DNA of 32,468 bases, from NCBI GenBank assembly GCA_022768785.1, contig JALELI010000113.1, positions 1 through 32,468 of the forward strand. Reading direction: 5' to 3'. A program made the translations under genes and the position numbers. The notes under the pieces are model-generated. The model made no database searches, was not told the DNA's origin, and saw only the letters and a program-made list of their open reading frames with translations. Source of the DNA: Arcanobacterium sp. (GTDB lineage: Bacteria > Actinomycetota > Actinomycetes > Actinomycetales > Actinomycetaceae). Numbering within the stretch: the first letter of the stretch is position 1; each line of letters begins with the position of its first letter. Of this stretch, positions 1-8,594 are shown one piece after another.

Positions 1-980
1 AGCTCAACGGCGCCGGAGGATTCTTGGGTGTGATCTTCTCGGGTACATCGATGTACACGTTCCTCCACACTCTCTCGGCCTCGATTTTGCTCGCTGGTTC
101 AGCTATCGCCGCACTCGCGCTGTGGTGGCTCGTGAAAACGATCAAGCAGAACGCTCCCGAAGCCGAAGACCTCTGGAAGCCAGCTGCTCATTTTGGCCTC
201 GTGGCAATGCTCGTAGGATCTATTTTGGTGATTGGCTCTGGCCACTTTGCGGGCCAACACATTGCCGAAGTGCAGCCCACTAAGATGGCTGCAGCCATGG
301 GCATTAACGTCACAGAAAAAGGCGCTCCACTCGGGCTGATCTACACTGGCGGCGACCTGGCTAAAGGCGAAGCCAACGTGATTTCGCTTCCGATTCCAGG
401 CCTGGAATCGTTCATGGCAACCAATAGGTTTGACGGCGAAATCCAGGGTGGCAAAGATCTGCAGGAGAAATTCTCAGCAGAATTTGCCGATGCCTATCCC
501 GGCACCGAAGTGAACTACATTCCCAATGTAGGGCTCACTTTCTACTCGTTCCGTATCATGATGCTCTTTGGCTTTATCTCTTTGATCCTTTCCATCGTAG
601 GATTGGTGAAACTCAAGAAAGCCGAAAGTATCTCTATGGGCACCGCCAAGCTCTTCCTCTGGAGCACCTTGCTGCCATTCTTGGCCAGCACTGCCGGCTG
701 GATCCTCACTGAGGTGGGGCGCCAACCCTGGGTGGTGTATCCAAACTTCGGCGGCGATGTGAAGGTGCACCAGCTCACAATGGAAGCGGCTTCGCTCACT
801 GTGCACCCCATCGAAATCATTCTCTCGCTCGTGATCTTCACCCTGCTTTACCTCGCTTTGGGCATTGTGTGGTTTGTGCTCGTGAAGCGCTATGCGCGTG
901 AGGGAATTAACACGAATAAGCATCTCGCCACTGATGTGGTGGAGCTTAAAGACGACACTGTTTTGAGCTTCGAATACTGA
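1..980 (+). CDS. cydA: Cytochrome bd ubiquinol oxidase subunit I, C-terminal part (5' end outside window)
   Basis: Membrane subunit of the cytochrome bd quinol:O2 oxidoreductase, which binds hemes b558, b595 and d. The reading frame is open from base 3, so only about the last 326 residues are present (the family is usually about 450-520). Landmarks visible are the heme b558 histidine in FLHT (codon 66-68), the second b558 ligand region FRIMM, and the GRQPW motif preceded by a conserved Glu (TEVGRQPW). The periplasmic Q-loop begins QPTKMAAAMG. The conserved quinol-site Lys (E. coli Lys252) is present at 282-284, but the position of the conserved Glu (E. coli Glu257) is Met at 297-299. The loop is of the short actinobacterial kind. 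cydB follows after 19 bp, so the two are co-transcribed. Confidence 0.95.
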   Translation, partial: LNGAGGFLGVIFSGTSMYTFLHTLSASILLAGSAIAALALWWLVKTIKQNAPEAEDLWKPAAHFGLVAMLVGSILVIGSGHFAGQHIAEVQPTKMAAAMGINVTEKGAPLGLIYTGGDLAKGEANVISLPIPGLESFMATNRFDGEIQGGKDLQEKFSAEFADAYPGTEVNYIPNVGLTFYSFRIMMLFGFISLILSIVGLVKLKKAESISMGTAKLFLWSTLLPFLASTAGWILTEVGRQPWVVYPNFGGDVKVHQLTMEAASLTVHPIEIILSLVIFTLLYLALGIVWFVLVKRYAREGINTNKHLATDVVELKDDTVLSFEY

Positions 981-999
981 GGAAAGGCAGGAAAAACAA

Positions 1000-2136
1000 A
1001 TGGTAACTTCATGGTTGCAAGTTCTATGGCTGATCCTCATTGTGGTGCTCTGGATTGGCTACGTTACACTCGAAGGCTTCGATCTCGGCGTAGGTATGCT
1101 GCTCAAAATCCTCGGTAAAGACGATAAAGAGCGGCGCCTGATGCTGGGCACAATCGGCCCTCACTGGGACGGTAACGAAGTGTGGCTGCTCACCGCTGGT
1201 GGTGCTACGTTCGCAGCATTCCCAGAGTGGTATGCCACTATGTTCTCGGGCATGTATTTCGCTCTCGTAGCCGTGCTGCTGTGCCTGATTCTGCGCATTG
1301 TGGCTATCGAATGGCGCGGTAAAGTGAAAACCCCGAAGTGGCGTAGCACCTGGGATACGATCCACACTGCGGTGGCTTGGATCGTATCAATCTTGTGGGG
1401 CGTGGCTTTCGCCAACCTCGTACAAGGTATGCAAATTCAGGTGGGCCACTATGAAAACGGCACATTCGTGGCTGTCGATCCAGCCACAGTGAATCTCTCA
1501 GCAAAAGTGGCTGGTGCAGATCAGCACTTCCTCACTGGAGGATTCTTCTCCTTGCTCACTCCATTCACGATTCTCGGCGGCCTCGTGGTGCTCACACTCT
1601 TCTTGAATCACGGCGCTCTCTGGCTAGCTCTGAAGACGAAAGGTGATCTGCACGAGCGGGCACTTAAGCTCGCTCCTAAGACGGCTCTGATCTCCACTGC
1701 ACTCACTGCAGTATGGGCACTGTGGGGCCAGCTCGCCTACTCCGTGAATGCTCTTGCATGGATCCCGTTGCTCCTGGCGGCTGTGCTGCTCATTGCATCG
1801 CTCCTGCTGGCAGTGAAAGGCAACGATAAAGGCGCTTTCTTCGTGCACTTCGCAGCGCTGGCTGTGGCTGTGGTGTTTATCTTCTCCACCATCGGCCTGA
1901 ACGCTCTGAAGAGCTCGATCAATCCGGCCTATACGCTCACACTCGCCCAGGCTACTGCCACGACGCCCACCCACATCGTGATGCTTGTGCCAGTGGTGAT
2001 CTTCGTGCCAATCGTGCTCTTCTACACGATTTGGGCCTACTGGAAGTTCTCTCGCCGCGTGTCGGTGCACAACATTCCAGATCAGCCCGCTGGCCTTGAT
2101 CTCAAAAAAGAGCGTGAGTTTGAAAAGCTGAGCTGA
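1000..2136 (+). CDS. cydB: Cytochrome bd ubiquinol oxidase subunit II
   Basis: Second membrane subunit of cytochrome bd oxidase, partner of CydA. The 378 residues match the usual length. The N-terminal helix runs into GYVTLEGFDLGVGML, a signature of CydB, followed by GPHWDGNEVWLLTAGGATFAAFP, which carries the conserved acidic and Trp residues of the proton/heme region. Eight to nine hydrophobic segments can be read. The ATG start has a purine-rich Shine-Dalgarno (GGAAAGG) at 981-987. It follows cydA closely and is separated from cydD by a 322-bp gap with hairpins, so cydAB and cydDC may be separately tuned. Confidence 0.97.
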   Translation: MVTSWLQVLWLILIVVLWIGYVTLEGFDLGVGMLLKILGKDDKERRLMLGTIGPHWDGNEVWLLTAGGATFAAFPEWYATMFSGMYFALVAVLLCLILRIVAIEWRGKVKTPKWRSTWDTIHTAVAWIVSILWGVAFANLVQGMQIQVGHYENGTFVAVDPATVNLSAKVAGADQHFLTGGFFSLLTPFTILGGLVVLTLFLNHGALWLALKTKGDLHERALKLAPKTALISTALTAVWALWGQLAYSVNALAWIPLLLAAVLLIASLLLAVKGNDKGAFFVHFAALAVAVVFIFSTIGLNALKSSINPAYTLTLAQATATTPTHIVMLVPVVIFVPIVLFYTIWAYWKFSRRVSVHNIPDQPAGLDLKKEREFEKLS

Positions 2137-2150
2137 GCTCATCGGCGAGT

Positions 2151-2256
2151 TATCTGCAGAATCTCTATTGGCTGCTGCAGATAGCGAATATCTCAGTGAA
2201 ACTGAACGGTTCCTGGTGCTCTGGTTCTCACCGCAGCGCCGGGAACCGTTCAGTTT
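2151..2256 (+). terminator. Two tandem hairpins downstream of cydB
   Basis: Hairpin 1 (2151-2183) has a 9-bp perfect stem, TATCTGCAG with its complement, and a 15-nt loop. Hairpin 2 (2199-2256) has a 15-bp perfect outer stem (AAACTGAACGGTTCC at 2199-2213 pairing with 2242-2256). It continues inward through G-U pairs and one mismatch to 2225/2230, leaving a TCTC tetraloop, so almost all 58 nt are paired. The 3' arm ends in TTT without a longer U-tract. A terminator or read-through attenuator between cydAB and cydDC is the simplest reading; a mobile palindromic repeat is an alternative. In the rest of the gap (2257-2458) no gene is seen; TTGACT at 2407-2412 resembles a -35 box but has no convincing -10. 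Confidence 0.55.
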
Positions 2257-2458
2257 ACTAGCAGTCACTAACAGCTTCTAGATAAACCCGGTAGTTACCA
2301 GCGGCTAAATACGCTCGGCCGCGCACAGAATAGCCCGGCAACAGCACCGCGGCAATACCCATAATTTTAGGTGTGTGTTTATCTGCCACAGCACCTGCGG
2401 GAGCAATTGACTACACTCTTGCATAGCGGCACAGAACGTGAAGAAAGGCAAACTCAGC

Positions 2459-4291
2459 GTGAAGCCATTTGACCCTCGATTGCTAAAATATGCACGTGAA
2501 ACACGGGGATACATCATTTTTCTCGTAGCCCTTGGCATCGCCGTCACAGCTCTGGTGGCCACTCAGACCCTGCTAATCGCCAGTGCAGCGGCCCCGATTT
2601 TTTATCGCACCGCTGATTTTGCGCACGTGCAGCCTTTCATATGGGCGCTGCTCGGCGTCTTTACGCTCCGCGCACTACTCACCTATCTTCAACACGCCGT
2701 GGGGCATCGAGCTGCCGTAAAAGTGATCGCCCGTCTGCGGGAGCGCGTGCTGCGCCATGCGGGAGATCTAGGAGAACGCTGGCTCAGCGGCGGCAACAGC
2801 GCCAAAATAGTCACTCAAACCACCCGCGGGCTCGATGATCTAGAAGCGTATTTCGTATCTTTCCTACCCGAGCTTTTTCTCTGCACCACCGCCACTCCAC
2901 TATTGCTTATCGTGATGTATACGCTCGATTGGGTGAGCGCCCTCGCCATCACGCTGTGTATTCCGCTGATCCCTATCTTTATGGTGCTCATTGGAAAGAT
3001 GACGGCGCACTTCTCCTCCGAGCGTTTAAAAGCTATGGAACTGCTCGGCTCACAACTGCTCGATCTGCTCTCCGGCCTCACCACACTCAAAGCACTTGGG
3101 CGTGAACAAGGGCCCAAGGCTCGGGTGCGTATGCTCGGCCAACGATTTGCCCAGAAAACCATGCAGACCCTCTACGTGGCGTTCCTCTCTGGAGCTGCAC
3201 TAGAATTTATCGCCACACTTTCCACCGCAATTGTGGCGGTTGAAGTGGGATTCCGCATGGTGGCTGGCAACCTCATGCTCTTTGAAGGGCTCGTGATTAT
3301 CATGCTCACTCCCGAAGTGTTTAAACCACTGCGGGAAGTGGGCACTCAGTTCCACGCCTCGTCCAACGGGGTGGCAGCAGCACGGGAGGCATTTGCAGTT
3401 TTAGAGACCCCCGTTCCAGAGCACACTGGCCACAAGCCGGTGCCTGATCTCAGCCGTGCCACCATTGAATTTAACGACGTGAGTATCTTTGCTCCCGGAA
3501 GGGCTACTGTGGCCCCAGCACAGCTCACCGCAAAAATTGAACCCGGCACAATTGCTGTGCTTCGCGGAGCTTCAGGAGCGGGAAAATCCACCACAGTGAG
3601 CGCTTTGCTGGGGCTCATCGCGCCCGACGCCGGGCAAATCACCGTGGGAGGAGAAGACCTCTGTGAAATCTCACGCGAAGAATGGTGGAGCCACATCACG
3701 TGGGTGCCCCAACGCCCGGCTATTGTGCCTGGCACAGTGCTAGAAAACATGGGCCTCGATCCCGAGCACTTCAACTCGACACAGCTCTCCCCCGAGCTCG
3801 CGAGCGCTTGCGCCGTCACCGGCTTCACCGCCGTCATTGATACCCTTCCACACGGCTGGCACACCCGTGTGGGGCAAGGCGGCGTGGGGCTCTCAGTGGG
3901 CCAGCGCCAACGCTTAGCGCTCACGCGAGCCCTGATGAGCACCACCGAAATCGTGATCCTCGATGAGCCCTCAGCCCACCTCGATGCAGTGAGTGAAGAA
4001 TACGTGGCCAATGCGCTCACCGCTTTGAAAACAGCCCACCGCACAGTGGTGGTGATTGCCCACCGTGCAGCAATTGTGGCCCAGGCAGATTCGGTGATCA
4101 CGGTGCACCCTAGCACTCGGGATATTTCAGAACATGTGCAGCGCATGCGCAAGCAGCGCGCCGAGCGCCTAGCTCAGCTCCGTAAAGAAGCTGAACAACT
4201 GGATTATGCCCTACCCGGTAGTTGGCGTGGAGCCAGCGCGAAAGAATCTGCTTCAGACGGCTCAACAGCGAGCGAAAGGAGTGCCCAATGA
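2459..4291 (+). CDS. cydD: Thiol reductant ABC exporter subunit CydD
   Basis: Half-transporter of the CydDC heterodimer, which exports cysteine/glutathione (and may bind heme) and is needed for cytochrome bd assembly. About 610 residues: an N-terminal six-helix transmembrane domain, then an ATPase domain with Walker A (GASGAGKST), signature LSVGQRQRLALTRAL and Walker B VILDEPSAHLD. Two GTG starts are possible. The one at 2459 has GAAAGG at 2443-2448 ten bases upstream and gives the family-typical MKPFDPRLLKYAR, so it is preferred; the GTG at 2438 lacks a ribosome site. The stop overlaps the cydC start (ATGA), indicating translational coupling. Confidence 0.93.
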   Translation: MKPFDPRLLKYARETRGYIIFLVALGIAVTALVATQTLLIASAAAPIFYRTADFAHVQPFIWALLGVFTLRALLTYLQHAVGHRAAVKVIARLRERVLRHAGDLGERWLSGGNSAKIVTQTTRGLDDLEAYFVSFLPELFLCTTATPLLLIVMYTLDWVSALAITLCIPLIPIFMVLIGKMTAHFSSERLKAMELLGSQLLDLLSGLTTLKALGREQGPKARVRMLGQRFAQKTMQTLYVAFLSGAALEFIATLSTAIVAVEVGFRMVAGNLMLFEGLVIIMLTPEVFKPLREVGTQFHASSNGVAAAREAFAVLETPVPEHTGHKPVPDLSRATIEFNDVSIFAPGRATVAPAQLTAKIEPGTIAVLRGASGAGKSTTVSALLGLIAPDAGQITVGGEDLCEISREEWWSHITWVPQRPAIVPGTVLENMGLDPEHFNSTQLSPELASACAVTGFTAVIDTLPHGWHTRVGQGGVGLSVGQRQRLALTRALMSTTEIVILDEPSAHLDAVSEEYVANALTALKTAHRTVVVIAHRAAIVAQADSVITVHPSTRDISEHVQRMRKQRAERLAQLRKEAEQLDYALPGSWRGASAKESASDGSTASERSAQ

Positions 4292-6105
4292 GCTCCTGGA
4301 ACCCTTTAGAAAAAGCTTTTCCTCGCGCCGAGCGCCATGCCTTGCGTGAAGCTCTCGGGCTGCTCGATATCAATAAAAAACGCTTCGCCCTCTCCGTGCT
4401 CTTTGGGTCTGGAGCTGTGGGGTCTGGAGTTGGCTTAGGATCTGTATCTGCCTGGCTCATCGCCCGCGCTGCCCAGATGCCTCCAGTGCTCGATCTATCT
4501 GTGGCTGCCACCAGCGTGCGCATGTTTGGCATTGGAAAAGCAGTGTTTCGCTATCTACAGCGAATCTCTTCTCACTGGGTGGCGCTGCAGGGCATGGCTG
4601 CCGTGCGCACCGCCGTATACGCCACAATGGCAGATTCCACCACTGATGTAGTGTCTGGAATCCGGCGTGGCGATCTGCTGGCCCGCACCGGATCAGACGT
4701 AGATGAGCTTGGCAATGTGGTGGTGAAATCGCTGCTTCCACTGTGTGTGGCTGCAATAGTGAGTGTGATTTCTGTGGCTATCGTAGCCAGCTATTCCCCC
4801 GCAATCGCACTCGTGCTCGCGCTGTGCCTGCTCGCCGCTGGGATTCTTGGGCCATACTTCGCAATGGTGGGCGGACGCCGCGCAGAGATTGACCAAGTGG
4901 CGTACCGCGCCGAGCTCAATGCTCAGGCACTCAGCGTGCTTGAACATGCGTCAGAGCTGCGAGTGAATGGGAAACTCGCAGCTGCCGAACAAACCGCGCA
5001 GCAGCTGGAAGCCCGGATTCAGGCGAGCCGAGATGCCTCGGCTCGCCCCACTGCGCTAGCCACTGCGATCGATACTTTTGCGATGGGCATCTCCGTTTTT
5101 GCTGCGTTGCTCATTGGCACACAGCAAGTGGAAGCTGGCACGCTCAGTACTATTGGGCTTGTGGTGTGTGCCCTCACTCCGCTCGCAGCGTTTGAGGCCA
5201 CCCAGGGGTTAGCAAAAGCCGCCGTGCAGCTTGTGCGCTCCGGCCGCGCCGCCGTGCGCGTTATGGATCTGCTCACAGTGGCACGTGCCGCGCACACGCC
5301 CGAGCACGATTCCTCCCCCGCCGCGGCGCAGCCATATCTAACAGCGCGGCAGCTCACCGTGGGCTGGCCCACTCGCCCGCATGTGTGTGGCCCTATTGAT
5401 CTGCAGCTTGAGCCAGGCAAAGCAATTGCTATCGTTGGGCACTCGGGAATTGGAAAATCCACTTTGCTCTTCACTCTCGCTGGTATGTTGCCCCCAGAAT
5501 CTGGCACAGTGCACCTCAGCGGACGCGACGCCTATCGGCTAGAGCGATCAGAAGTGTCGAAAGAGCTGATCCTCACCGCTGAAGATGCTCATATTTTTGA
5601 AACCACTGTGCTGGAAAACTTACGGGTGGCTCGCCCAGATGTGTCGGAGCAGGAAGCCGTTGAGCTACTCACACAAGCGGGCTTAGGGCAGTGGCTCAAG
5701 CAGCTCCCAGACGGCGTGCACACTATGCTCGGATCAGATGCAGCCACTATCTCAGGCGGCGAACGGCGCCGCCTCTTGCTCGCCAGATCGCTCGCTTCTT
5801 CAGCCCCGTTTTTGCTTCTCGATGAGCCTGGAGAGCACCTAGATCCAGCCACTGCCGACCAGCTGATCACTGATCTTCTCACTGCTGGAGGCTCCCAGCG
5901 CGGAGTTGTGGTGGTTACGCATCGGCTCTCTCCACTGGCTGCTGCTGATGAGGTGATTATGATTGGCACACCAGCTGGAGCCACACCAGAAACTCCGGCT
6001 AGTGTGATTGCCCGCGGCACGCACGAACAGCTGCTGCGCACCAATTCAGAATATGCTTGGGCCGTACGGCAAGAGCAATTTGAGGGAGGCCACTATGGAG
6101 AATAG
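4288..6105 (+). CDS. cydC: Thiol reductant ABC exporter subunit CydC
   Basis: Second half of the CydDC exporter. 605 residues from the ATG at 4288, which overlaps the cydD TGA and has AAAGGAG at 4275-4281. Transmembrane domain first, then an ATPase with Walker A GHSGIGKST, signature ISGGERRRLLLARSL and Walker B FLLLDEPGEHLD. A long in-frame extension upstream of 4288 is only read-through of cydD DNA and has no ribosome site. The 3' end overlaps the start of the sensor kinase gene by 11 bp, tying the kinase to the cyd transcription unit. Confidence 0.93.
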   Translation: MSSWNPLEKAFPRAERHALREALGLLDINKKRFALSVLFGSGAVGSGVGLGSVSAWLIARAAQMPPVLDLSVAATSVRMFGIGKAVFRYLQRISSHWVALQGMAAVRTAVYATMADSTTDVVSGIRRGDLLARTGSDVDELGNVVVKSLLPLCVAAIVSVISVAIVASYSPAIALVLALCLLAAGILGPYFAMVGGRRAEIDQVAYRAELNAQALSVLEHASELRVNGKLAAAEQTAQQLEARIQASRDASARPTALATAIDTFAMGISVFAALLIGTQQVEAGTLSTIGLVVCALTPLAAFEATQGLAKAAVQLVRSGRAAVRVMDLLTVARAAHTPEHDSSPAAAQPYLTARQLTVGWPTRPHVCGPIDLQLEPGKAIAIVGHSGIGKSTLLFTLAGMLPPESGTVHLSGRDAYRLERSEVSKELILTAEDAHIFETTVLENLRVARPDVSEQEAVELLTQAGLGQWLKQLPDGVHTMLGSDAATISGGERRRLLLARSLASSAPFLLLDEPGEHLDPATADQLITDLLTAGGSQRGVVVVTHRLSPLAAADEVIMIGTPAGATPETPASVIARGTHEQLLRTNSEYAWAVRQEQFEGGHYGE

Positions 6106-7756
6106 CGAAGAGAATGACGACCTCACCTTTCGCCGGCTTTTCGAACTCACTGTGGAGCTCACCAGTAAGCTCGATCGCTCCGATGCGCTCGCCTTCCTCA
6201 CGCACGCTGCCCGGAGCCTCTCCGGGGCTCAGCAGAGTGCTATCGGAATCCTCGATTCGCGCGGCAGCATTATCGAATTTGCCACTTCAGGCCTCACTGC
6301 CGAGCAGCAAGGGCACCTGCCAATTCCGCTTGCGCGCGATGTTATTTTCCCCGATGTGCCAGCCACCAGCCTCAACCTCATCAACGATGTGCCAGAAGCA
6401 GCCTTCGAGAATGTTCTCCCCCGTTCTCTGCTGCCTGTGCACAATTTTATGGGGCTGCCGGTGCTGGTGCATGGCCATGTGTGGGGAAGAATTTTTCTCA
6501 TTAATAAACCGGAAGATTTCACCGCCACTGATGCCCACAATATGCGTCTGCTCGCCCAAGCTGCTGCAGTGGCGGTGCACAACACCCGGCTCTACGCACA
6601 AGCTCAAAGCCGCTCTCGGTGGCTCACTGCTTCCCAAAACATTGTTTCCAGCTTATTGGAAGGAAGTGAAGAGGAAGATGCCCTGCAAGTGATCACCGAT
6701 GAAATGCTCGCAGCCGGCCGAGCCGACGTGGCACTCATGGTGCTTCCCTCGATTAATGATGCCTGGGCCTGCGAGTTTGTGGCAGGCGAAGGTGCTAGAC
6801 AGTACCTCGGCCTCACATTTCCCCGCGAGGGGCGCGCTCGCACCGTGATCCACGAACAAGCTGGCATCATTGTGGATTCCATGCAGCGTATGGCACATGT
6901 ACGGGTGCCTGTACTGCGCAGATTTGGCCCCACTCTCTACGCCCCACTCGTCTCTCACTCTGGAGGGCGCGGAGTGATTGTGCTGTTGCGCTATCCAAAT
7001 TCTGCAGAATTCGATCTCAACGATCTCGCTATGGCGGAAAATGTGGCACAACAGGCAACGATAGCCCTAGAGCTAGCCGAAGCCCGCCGAACGAAAGAGC
7101 AAGCCGCCGAGCTCGATGAGCGCTCCCGTATCTCACGGGATTTGCACGATCTCGCTATCCAACAACTCTTCGCTTCTGGAATGCACATCACTGCGGTGCG
7201 TGAGGAGCTTATGGCGAGCAATCCGCCCACAGCGGTTACCACGGCACTCGATAAAGCGCTAGAAGCTATTGATGATTCAGTGGGCCAGATTCGCCAAATC
7301 GTGCAATCGCTGCGCGATGAAGGATCGTCGCAAGCCTTAGTGGATCGGCTGCGCCACGAAACTAAGATGGCTTTGCAATCACTTGGATTCGCGCCATCGC
7401 TGCTCGTGACGTTCAATGGCAAGCCCGTCGATTCAGAATCGGATTACACCCTGATTGACGACGCTGTGGGAGCTGATATCTCTGACGACGTCGTGGCTGT
7501 TGTGCGCGAGGGACTGTCTAACGCTGCTCGCCATGCCCACGCCGCTTCCGTTTCCATCACCGTCACCACCACCCTCGATTTCATCACCGTGGTGGTGCTT
7601 GATGACGGCGCCGGCATCGCGCCATCTCTATCGCGCCGTTCTGGGCTCTCTAATCTAGCTGCGCGGGCCCGCCGACACCGCGGCACTTTCAGCCTAAAAA
7701 AGCGCGCCGATGGCCACTCGGGGGCGCAGATGATCTGGCAAGCCCCGCTGCGCTAG
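6095..7756 (+). CDS. DevS/DosS-like GAF-domain sensor histidine kinase
   Basis: Predicted cytoplasmic sensor kinase of the HisKA_3 (NarL-partner) class. The start ATG at 6095 has GAGGGAGG at 6082-6089 and lies inside the cydC end; the product is 553 residues. Two GAF domains (about 27-168 and 185-335) are followed by the dimerisation/phosphoacceptor region DERSRISRDLHDLAIQQLF (His351) and a HATPase with N-box REGLSNAARHA and G-box DDGAGI. The order GAF-GAF-HisKA_3-HATPase matches mycobacterial DevS/DosS. In GAF-1 the conserved FxGxPV region reads PVHNFMGLPV. By alignment from memory, the position of the DosS heme ligand His149 is Leu112 and that of Tyr171 is Phe134; His116 lies one helical turn further on. 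No membrane segment is seen. Co-transcription with cydDC suggests redox or oxygen-linked sensing (inference). Confidence 0.88.
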   Translation: MENSEENDDLTFRRLFELTVELTSKLDRSDALAFLTHAARSLSGAQQSAIGILDSRGSIIEFATSGLTAEQQGHLPIPLARDVIFPDVPATSLNLINDVPEAAFENVLPRSLLPVHNFMGLPVLVHGHVWGRIFLINKPEDFTATDAHNMRLLAQAAAVAVHNTRLYAQAQSRSRWLTASQNIVSSLLEGSEEEDALQVITDEMLAAGRADVALMVLPSINDAWACEFVAGEGARQYLGLTFPREGRARTVIHEQAGIIVDSMQRMAHVRVPVLRRFGPTLYAPLVSHSGGRGVIVLLRYPNSAEFDLNDLAMAENVAQQATIALELAEARRTKEQAAELDERSRISRDLHDLAIQQLFASGMHITAVREELMASNPPTAVTTALDKALEAIDDSVGQIRQIVQSLRDEGSSQALVDRLRHETKMALQSLGFAPSLLVTFNGKPVDSESDYTLIDDAVGADISDDVVAVVREGLSNAARHAHAASVSITVTTTLDFITVVVLDDGAGIAPSLSRRSGLSNLAARARRHRGTFSLKKRADGHSGAQMIWQAPLR

Positions 7757-8412
7757 TTGTTGCGCCACCCCGCGGCGCGCTGGCCAGCCACCCATGCAGC
7801 CACTTGGGTGCGCCGCTGCATTCCCATCTTAGAAAGCAACGATGTGATATGGTTCTTCACCGTTTTCTCTGCGACACCGAGCTTATCGCCGATTTCGCGG
7901 TTAGAGAGGCCATCGCCAATCAGATCGAGCACTTTCCGCTCTGATGGAGTGAGATCCGCGGTCGGATCATCGTGATCGGCACGCCGGCGAGTGACTGTGC
8001 GCTCATCGAGCAGCACTCTCCCATCAGCCACAGCGTGAATCACCTCTGTGATCTCTGCGCCTCGCACGGTTTTGAGCAAAAATGCCTTAGCCCCAGCCTC
8101 TAGCGATTCAGCGAGAGCATCGTCGTCATCAAAACTCGTGAGCACCACAGAGCGAGTGTTGGGGCTCTCAATGGCAAGGCCTTTAATAATATCGATGCCC
8201 GTGCCATCGGGAAGGCGTAAATCCACGAGCGCCACATCTGGGTTCATCAATTTGGCGCGCCGCAGTGCCTCCTGCACTGAGCCAGCCTCAGCGATCACGT
8301 GCAATCCCTCCGAGCGGTCTACCACTTCAGCAATCCCTCGGCGCACCACTTCATGATCGTCAATGATCATCACTTGAATATCTTTGTGCCCTTCTGCCAT
8401 TACCCCTCGCAT
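7753..8412 (-). CDS. NarL/FixJ-family two-component response regulator
   Basis: DNA-binding response regulator of 219 residues (215 if the ATG at 8400 is used). The receiver domain shows the acidic pair IIDDHE, phosphoacceptor Asp64 in ALVDLRLPDG, the switch Thr in VVLTSFDDDD and the conserved Lys in FLLKTV. The C-terminal LuxR-type HTH reads LTPSERKVLDLIGDGLSNREIGDKLGVAEKTVKNHITSLLSKM. It is the obvious partner of the kinase on the opposite strand; the two genes converge and overlap by 4 bp, each using the shared CTAG palindrome as stop. The start is uncertain: the ATG at 8400 has GAGGGG very close upstream, the one at 8412 only a weak GTGAG. Confidence 0.92.
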   Translation of the reverse strand: MRGVMAEGHKDIQVMIIDDHEVVRRGIAEVVDRSEGLHVIAEAGSVQEALRRAKLMNPDVALVDLRLPDGTGIDIIKGLAIESPNTRSVVLTSFDDDDALAESLEAGAKAFLLKTVRGAEITEVIHAVADGRVLLDERTVTRRRADHDDPTADLTPSERKVLDLIGDGLSNREIGDKLGVAEKTVKNHITSLLSKMGMQRRTQVAAWVAGQRAAGWRNN

Positions 8413-8545
8413 TATCTCACGCGGCGCGCCCCACTCTCAGGCGCCCCGCTCTTCATTCACTGTTTCACCAATCCCGGCCGTATTGATTAGTTGCTATGCC
8501 CTAGCGTACCTATTTTGCGCGGCAAGTTCCCGTTTCCAGCACAGC

Positions 8546-8567
8546 CTCCGCAGGTGCACCCGCGGAG
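8546..8567 (-). terminator. 22-bp near-perfect palindrome between rnc and the response regulator gene
   Basis: CTCCGC at 8546-8551 pairs with GCGGAG at 8562-8567; after one mismatch the centre GGTGCACC is self-complementary, so 20 of 22 positions are symmetric. It lies 28 bp past the rnc stop on the minus strand. It could be the rnc transcript terminator (no U-tract follows) or an operator upstream of the response regulator gene. Confidence 0.35.
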
Positions 8568-8594
8568 CCCGTGGCTCGCAGCCTCCACTCACTA

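Noticed and set aside
474..1040. Long open frame antisense to cydA (and similar antisense frames under cydC, recG, the kinase and others)
   Set aside because: No family motifs or ribosome site, and it lies entirely over a clearly conserved gene; it is a composition shadow.
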